Under the pieces are notes generated by a model, which was not told the origin of the DNA, did no database searches, and worked only from the letters and a program-made list of their open reading frames with translations. Shown piece by piece: positions 61,362 through 64,000 of a DNA stretch of 64,000 nucleotides; position 1 is the first letter of the stretch; each line of letters begins with the position of its first letter. The DNA is from Laceyella putida (GTDB lineage Bacteria > Bacillota > Bacilli > Thermoactinomycetales > Thermoactinomycetaceae): assembly GCF_042665195.1 (NCBI RefSeq), contig NZ_JBHTBW010000019.1, positions 62,001-126,000 of the forward strand, in the 5' to 3' direction. The position numbers and the translations under genes are program-made.

Positions 61362-62591
61362 ATGAAGATTCGCAAGGGCAAACTGGTAGCTTTTTGCCTG
61401 TTGGTGGTGGTGATTTTGGGTATCGTCGCCACAACCACACTCGATGTATGGAACAACATTACCAAAGGGCTTGACCTGCAAGGCGGTTTTGAAGTGCTGT
61501 ATGAAACGGAACAGAAAAACGTCAGCATGGAAGCCTTGAAGGACACCGCCGCCGCCTTGAACAATCGGATCAACGTGTTGGGGGTAAGCGAACCGGAGAT
61601 CACGATTGAAGGTAGCAACCGCATTCGCGTGCAACTGGCCGGGGTCAAAGACCAGAATAAAGCGCGAAAAATGCTGGGAAAACAAGCGCGGTTAACTTTC
61701 CGTGACCCGTCCGGCAAGACGGTTCTGATGGAAGGGAAAGACCTGAAGGAAAATGGGGCCAGCGTGGGGTATGACGAATTGAACCGACCCGTTGTGACGC
61801 TGAAGCTCAAAGACCCGAAGAAGTTTGAAAACATCACCCGCAAGTATTTGGGACAACAGATTCCCATTTACTTGGATGAGACTTTGCTCAGTGACCCACA
61901 AGTGCAACAAGTGATCTCCGGTGGGGAAGCGCAAATCTCCGGGCAGAAAGATGCTAAAGAAGCGCAGGAACTGGCTGACCTGCTCAACGCCGGTGCCATT
62001 CCGCTGAAGCTGAAGGAAGTGCAAAGCTTCTCCGTCGATGCGTCATTGGGCGCCGATTCGTTGCGTGACAGTTTGGTTGCGGGCTTGTATGCGATTATCG
62101 CCATCTTTATCTTCGTCATCGGACTGTACCGCTTGCCTGGCTTCATTGCGGTCATTACGCTGATTGCTTACGCTTATCTCAATCTGCTGACGTTTATGTT
62201 GCTTGATGTGACCCTGACTTTGCCGGGAATTGCCGCGTTTATTCTCGGGATCGGGATAGCGGTCGATGCCAATATCATCATGGGCGAACGGATTCGCGAC
62301 GAGCTCCGCGTCGGACGCAGCATTGCCGGTGCGGTCAAAGCGGGCTCCAAGCGTTCGTTCTTAACTATCTTTGATGCCCACATCACCACCATTATTGCGG
62401 CGGTTGTACTGTTCATCTTCGGCACATCCGCGGTGAAAGGATTCTCCGTGTCCCTGATCGCGGGGATTTTAATCAGCTTTATCACTGCTGTTGCGTTGTC
62501 ACGGATCATGATGACGCTACTTGTTCGATCCAATTTGCTTAAGCGTCCAGGACTGTTTGGCGTAAGGGAGGATGAGATCAGTGACCTATAA
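61362..62591 (+). CDS. secD: Protein translocase subunit SecD
   Basis: SecD with SecF uses the proton gradient to aid late steps of protein export. The 409-residue protein has an N-terminal span, a large extracytoplasmic P1 region (GLDLQGGFEVLYET motif; NNRINVLGVSEPEI), and five more membrane segments in an RND-like fold with GIGIAVDANIIMGERIRDE. SecD is separate from SecF, unlike the fused B. subtilis SecDF. It is somewhat shorter than E. coli SecD. Confidence 0.96.
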   Translation: MKIRKGKLVAFCLLVVVILGIVATTTLDVWNNITKGLDLQGGFEVLYETEQKNVSMEALKDTAAALNNRINVLGVSEPEITIEGSNRIRVQLAGVKDQNKARKMLGKQARLTFRDPSGKTVLMEGKDLKENGASVGYDELNRPVVTLKLKDPKKFENITRKYLGQQIPIYLDETLLSDPQVQQVISGGEAQISGQKDAKEAQELADLLNAGAIPLKLKEVQSFSVDASLGADSLRDSLVAGLYAIIAIFIFVIGLYRLPGFIAVITLIAYAYLNLLTFMLLDVTLTLPGIAAFILGIGIAVDANIIMGERIRDELRVGRSIAGAVKAGSKRSFLTIFDAHITTIIAAVVLFIFGTSAVKGFSVSLIAGILISFITAVALSRIMMTLLVRSNLLKRPGLFGVREDEISDL

Positions 62592-63489
62592 ATTGGATAT
62601 CATCAAGCACCGCAAAACATATCTGCTCATCGCCCTGGCTGTGCTTGCGATTTCCGTCATATCGCTGTTGGTTCAAGGATTGAACCTAGGGATTGATTTC
62701 AAGAGCGGGACGCGCCTTGACATTTCGGTCACACCCAACGCAAGCATTGAAAAAGCGCGCCAAGCCTTGGAAAGCATGGGATTTGACAACCCCAACGTCC
62801 GCATTGGCGGCCAAAACAATCAGGTTGTCATCTTCCGTGTGGATAAACCGATGTCACAACCGGACATTCAAAAAATCAAAGCCAAATTTCAAGAAACGTT
62901 TAAAGTGACACCCAAAGTGCAAGAGCAAAAAGTGGACCCGATCATCGGGCGCGAACTGGCCCGCAACGCGATCATGGCAACTGTCATTGCTTCACTCTTC
63001 ATCGTGGTCTATGTAGCGTTCCGCTTTGAGTGGCGCTTTGGGGTGGCCGCTGTGTTCGCGTTGGTTTATGATGCGATGTTCACCATCGGGATGTTTTCGT
63101 TGTTGCGTTTGGAAGTGGATGTCGTCTTCATCGCGGCGATCTTGACGATTGTGGGTTATTCGATCAATGATACGATCGTCATTTTTGACCGGATTCGTGA
63201 AAATCTGGACACAATGAAACCGAAGAAATGGGAAGACTTGGCCAACGTGGTAAATGTGAGCATCAATCAGACCTTAAACCGCTCTATCAATACCGTACTG
63301 ACTGTTGTATTTGCGGCGTTCGCCCTATGGCTGTTGGGTGGGGAAAGCATCAGCAACTTCTCGCTGGCGCTTTTGTTTGGCTTGGTTTCCGGCGCCTATT
63401 CTTCGATCTTCGTGGCGAGCCCGTTGTGGATCGGCTGGAAATGGAAAGCGATGCAAAAGGAAAAACAAGAATCGGTGGCAGCCGACTAA
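62581..63489 (+). CDS. secF: Protein translocase subunit SecF
   Basis: SecF partners SecD. The 302-residue protein has LGIDFKSGTRLDI near 38-50, and six membrane segments including TIVGYSINDTIVIFDRIRENL. The start is GTG 62581, behind AAGGGAGG, overlapping secD by 11 bp. ATG 62572 lies at the ribosome site and is not likely used. Confidence 0.96.
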   Translation: MTYKLDIIKHRKTYLLIALAVLAISVISLLVQGLNLGIDFKSGTRLDISVTPNASIEKARQALESMGFDNPNVRIGGQNNQVVIFRVDKPMSQPDIQKIKAKFQETFKVTPKVQEQKVDPIIGRELARNAIMATVIASLFIVVYVAFRFEWRFGVAAVFALVYDAMFTIGMFSLLRLEVDVVFIAAILTIVGYSINDTIVIFDRIRENLDTMKPKKWEDLANVVNVSINQTLNRSINTVLTVVFAAFALWLLGGESISNFSLALLFGLVSGAYSSIFVASPLWIGWKWKAMQKEKQESVAAD

Positions 63490-63510
63490 GCTGCTGCTAT
63501 GCGCTCTGGG

Positions 63511-63546
63511 GAAGCTACAGTAAGGAGACTGTGGCTTCTTTTTTTG
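63511..63546 (+). terminator. Terminator after secF
   Basis: GAAGCTACAGT pairs with ACTGTGGCTTC (63528-63538, one G-T pair), then a run of T residues. Confidence 0.92.
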
Positions 63547-63580
63547 GCAATAACTTTTCTCCTGGCCTTTTTTGTCTTTG

Positions 63581-63589
63581 TGTTATAAT
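63581..63589 (+). promoter_or_regulatory. Extended -10 promoter of recJ
   Basis: TGTTATAAT (63581-63589) is a full TATAAT with TGn; no clear -35. Confidence 0.6.
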
Positions 63590-63612
63590 GAATGACGCGA
63601 AGTGAGGTGAAC

Positions 63613-64000
63613 GTGGGCGTGTTGCATGCAAAAACGCGTTGGCATAAAGCGGAGATCGATGAAACGTTGGCTGCCAGATTGGCCGCTGATTGCGAAGTCG
63701 ACCCCTTGATCGCCCGGATGTTGGTGCGCAGGGGAATCGCCGACAGCGAGGCGGCCAAACGGTTTCTTAAGCCGAAGTTAGAAGATTTACACGATCCTTT
63801 TTTGCTTGACGGGATGGCAGAAGCGGTAGCGCGCATCAGGCAAGCGTTGACGAATAAAGAAAAAATCCTTATTTATGGAGATTATGATGCGGACGGCGTG
63901 AGTAGCACCAGCCTGTTGCTCTTCGTGATGAAAACGCTCCAGGCGGAAGTGGATTATTATATTCCCAACCGTTTTCGCGAAGGATACGGGATAAACAAAG
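63613..64000 (+). CDS. recJ: Single-stranded-DNA-specific exonuclease RecJ (5' part, runs off the window)
   Basis: RecJ is a 5'-3' ssDNA exonuclease of the DHH phosphoesterase family in recombination and repair. About 129 residues are visible. They include RFLKPKLEDLHDPFLLDGM, the DHH motif I IYGDYDADGVSS (90-95 is DYDADG), and YYIPNRFREGYG. The start is GTG 63613, behind GAGGTGA; GTG 63619 is another candidate. The gene continues beyond 64000, so no stop codon is seen. recJ after secDF is the order in many Bacillales. Confidence 0.93.
   Translation, partial: MGVLHAKTRWHKAEIDETLAARLAADCEVDPLIARMLVRRGIADSEAAKRFLKPKLEDLHDPFLLDGMAEAVARIRQALTNKEKILIYGDYDADGVSSTSLLLFVMKTLQAEVDYYIPNRFREGYGINK

Noticed and set aside
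1..64000. CRISPR array, tRNA or rRNA genes, prophage, toxin-antitoxin or defence genes
   Set aside because: Nothing with the needed repeats, clover-leaf motifs or protein families was seen on either strand; short or divergent cases could be missed by eye.

Overview
The window is a contiguous chromosomal segment of an endospore-forming, moderate-GC Firmicute of the order Bacillales. Spore genes (spoIIB, spoIVFA/spoIVFB, spo0B, a SafA-like LysM protein, a CotS-like protein, spoVB) and a gene order close to the Bacillus subtilis valS-to-recJ arc support this. The style (many TTG/GTG starts, strong Shine-Dalgarno sites, roughly 50% GC) would fit Thermoactinomycetaceae or a related thermophilic family, but that is inference only.

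Layout. 1-6.7 kb: valine T-box, valS, folC, murC and a Sco1 lipoprotein. 6.7-8.7 kb: ecsA-ecsB on the minus strand. 8.8-11.8 kb: a PilT-like ATPase, a minimal prepilin peptidase (comC position) and spoIIB. 12.0-19.4 kb: the shape, division and sporulation block maf-radC-mreBCD-minCD-spoIVFA-spoIVFB. 19.5-23.0 kb: a MITE-like insertion, the L21 leader, rplU-prp-rpmA, spo0B and obg. 23.1-29.6 kb: a YfkJ-type phosphatase and a complete ribose operon, rbsRKDACB. 29.6-31.2 kb: pheB-pheA. 31.2-34.2 kb: minus-strand UPF0180 protein, an ABC-2 exporter and an SGNH hydrolase. 34.4-39.3 kb: SafA-like, CotS-like, a two-gene glutamine-dependent NAD synthetase, yebC and a DinB-like protein. 39.4-43.4 kb: minus-strand mntABCD with an MntR-type operator. 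43.7-45.4 kb: a methyltransferase and a polysaccharide deacetylase. 45.5-50.6 kb: ruvCAB, a DUF2905 protein, queA, tgt and yajC. 50.6-51.4 kb: remains of a collapsed oligopeptide ABC operon. 51.4-57.8 kb: leucine T-box and ilvE-leuABCD. 57.8-64 kb: yrzE-like, yrbG-like, spoVB, comN-like, secD, secF and the start of recJ.

How the genes work together. The backbone is housekeeping: aminoacylation, folate and wall precursors, cell shape and septum placement, ribosome assembly, recombination, queuosine and Sec export. It is interleaved with sporulation genes. Compared with B. subtilis as remembered, the rbs, mnt and leu operons look like modules placed into this conserved order, each with its own control: a cre/RbsR-type operator, an MntR-like operator and a leucine T-box.

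I found no CRISPR array, phage, toxin-antitoxin or defence island, and no evidence of a wholly new system. The best second-look items are the permease of the Mn transporter with a YtgR/DtxR-like C-terminal region, the microhomology-type collapse of an opp/dpp operon, a 130-bp MITE next to the L21 leader, a perfect cre inside the pheBA promoter, the split NAD synthetase, and a PilT-type ATPase beside a prepilin peptidase that lacks its methylase domain.
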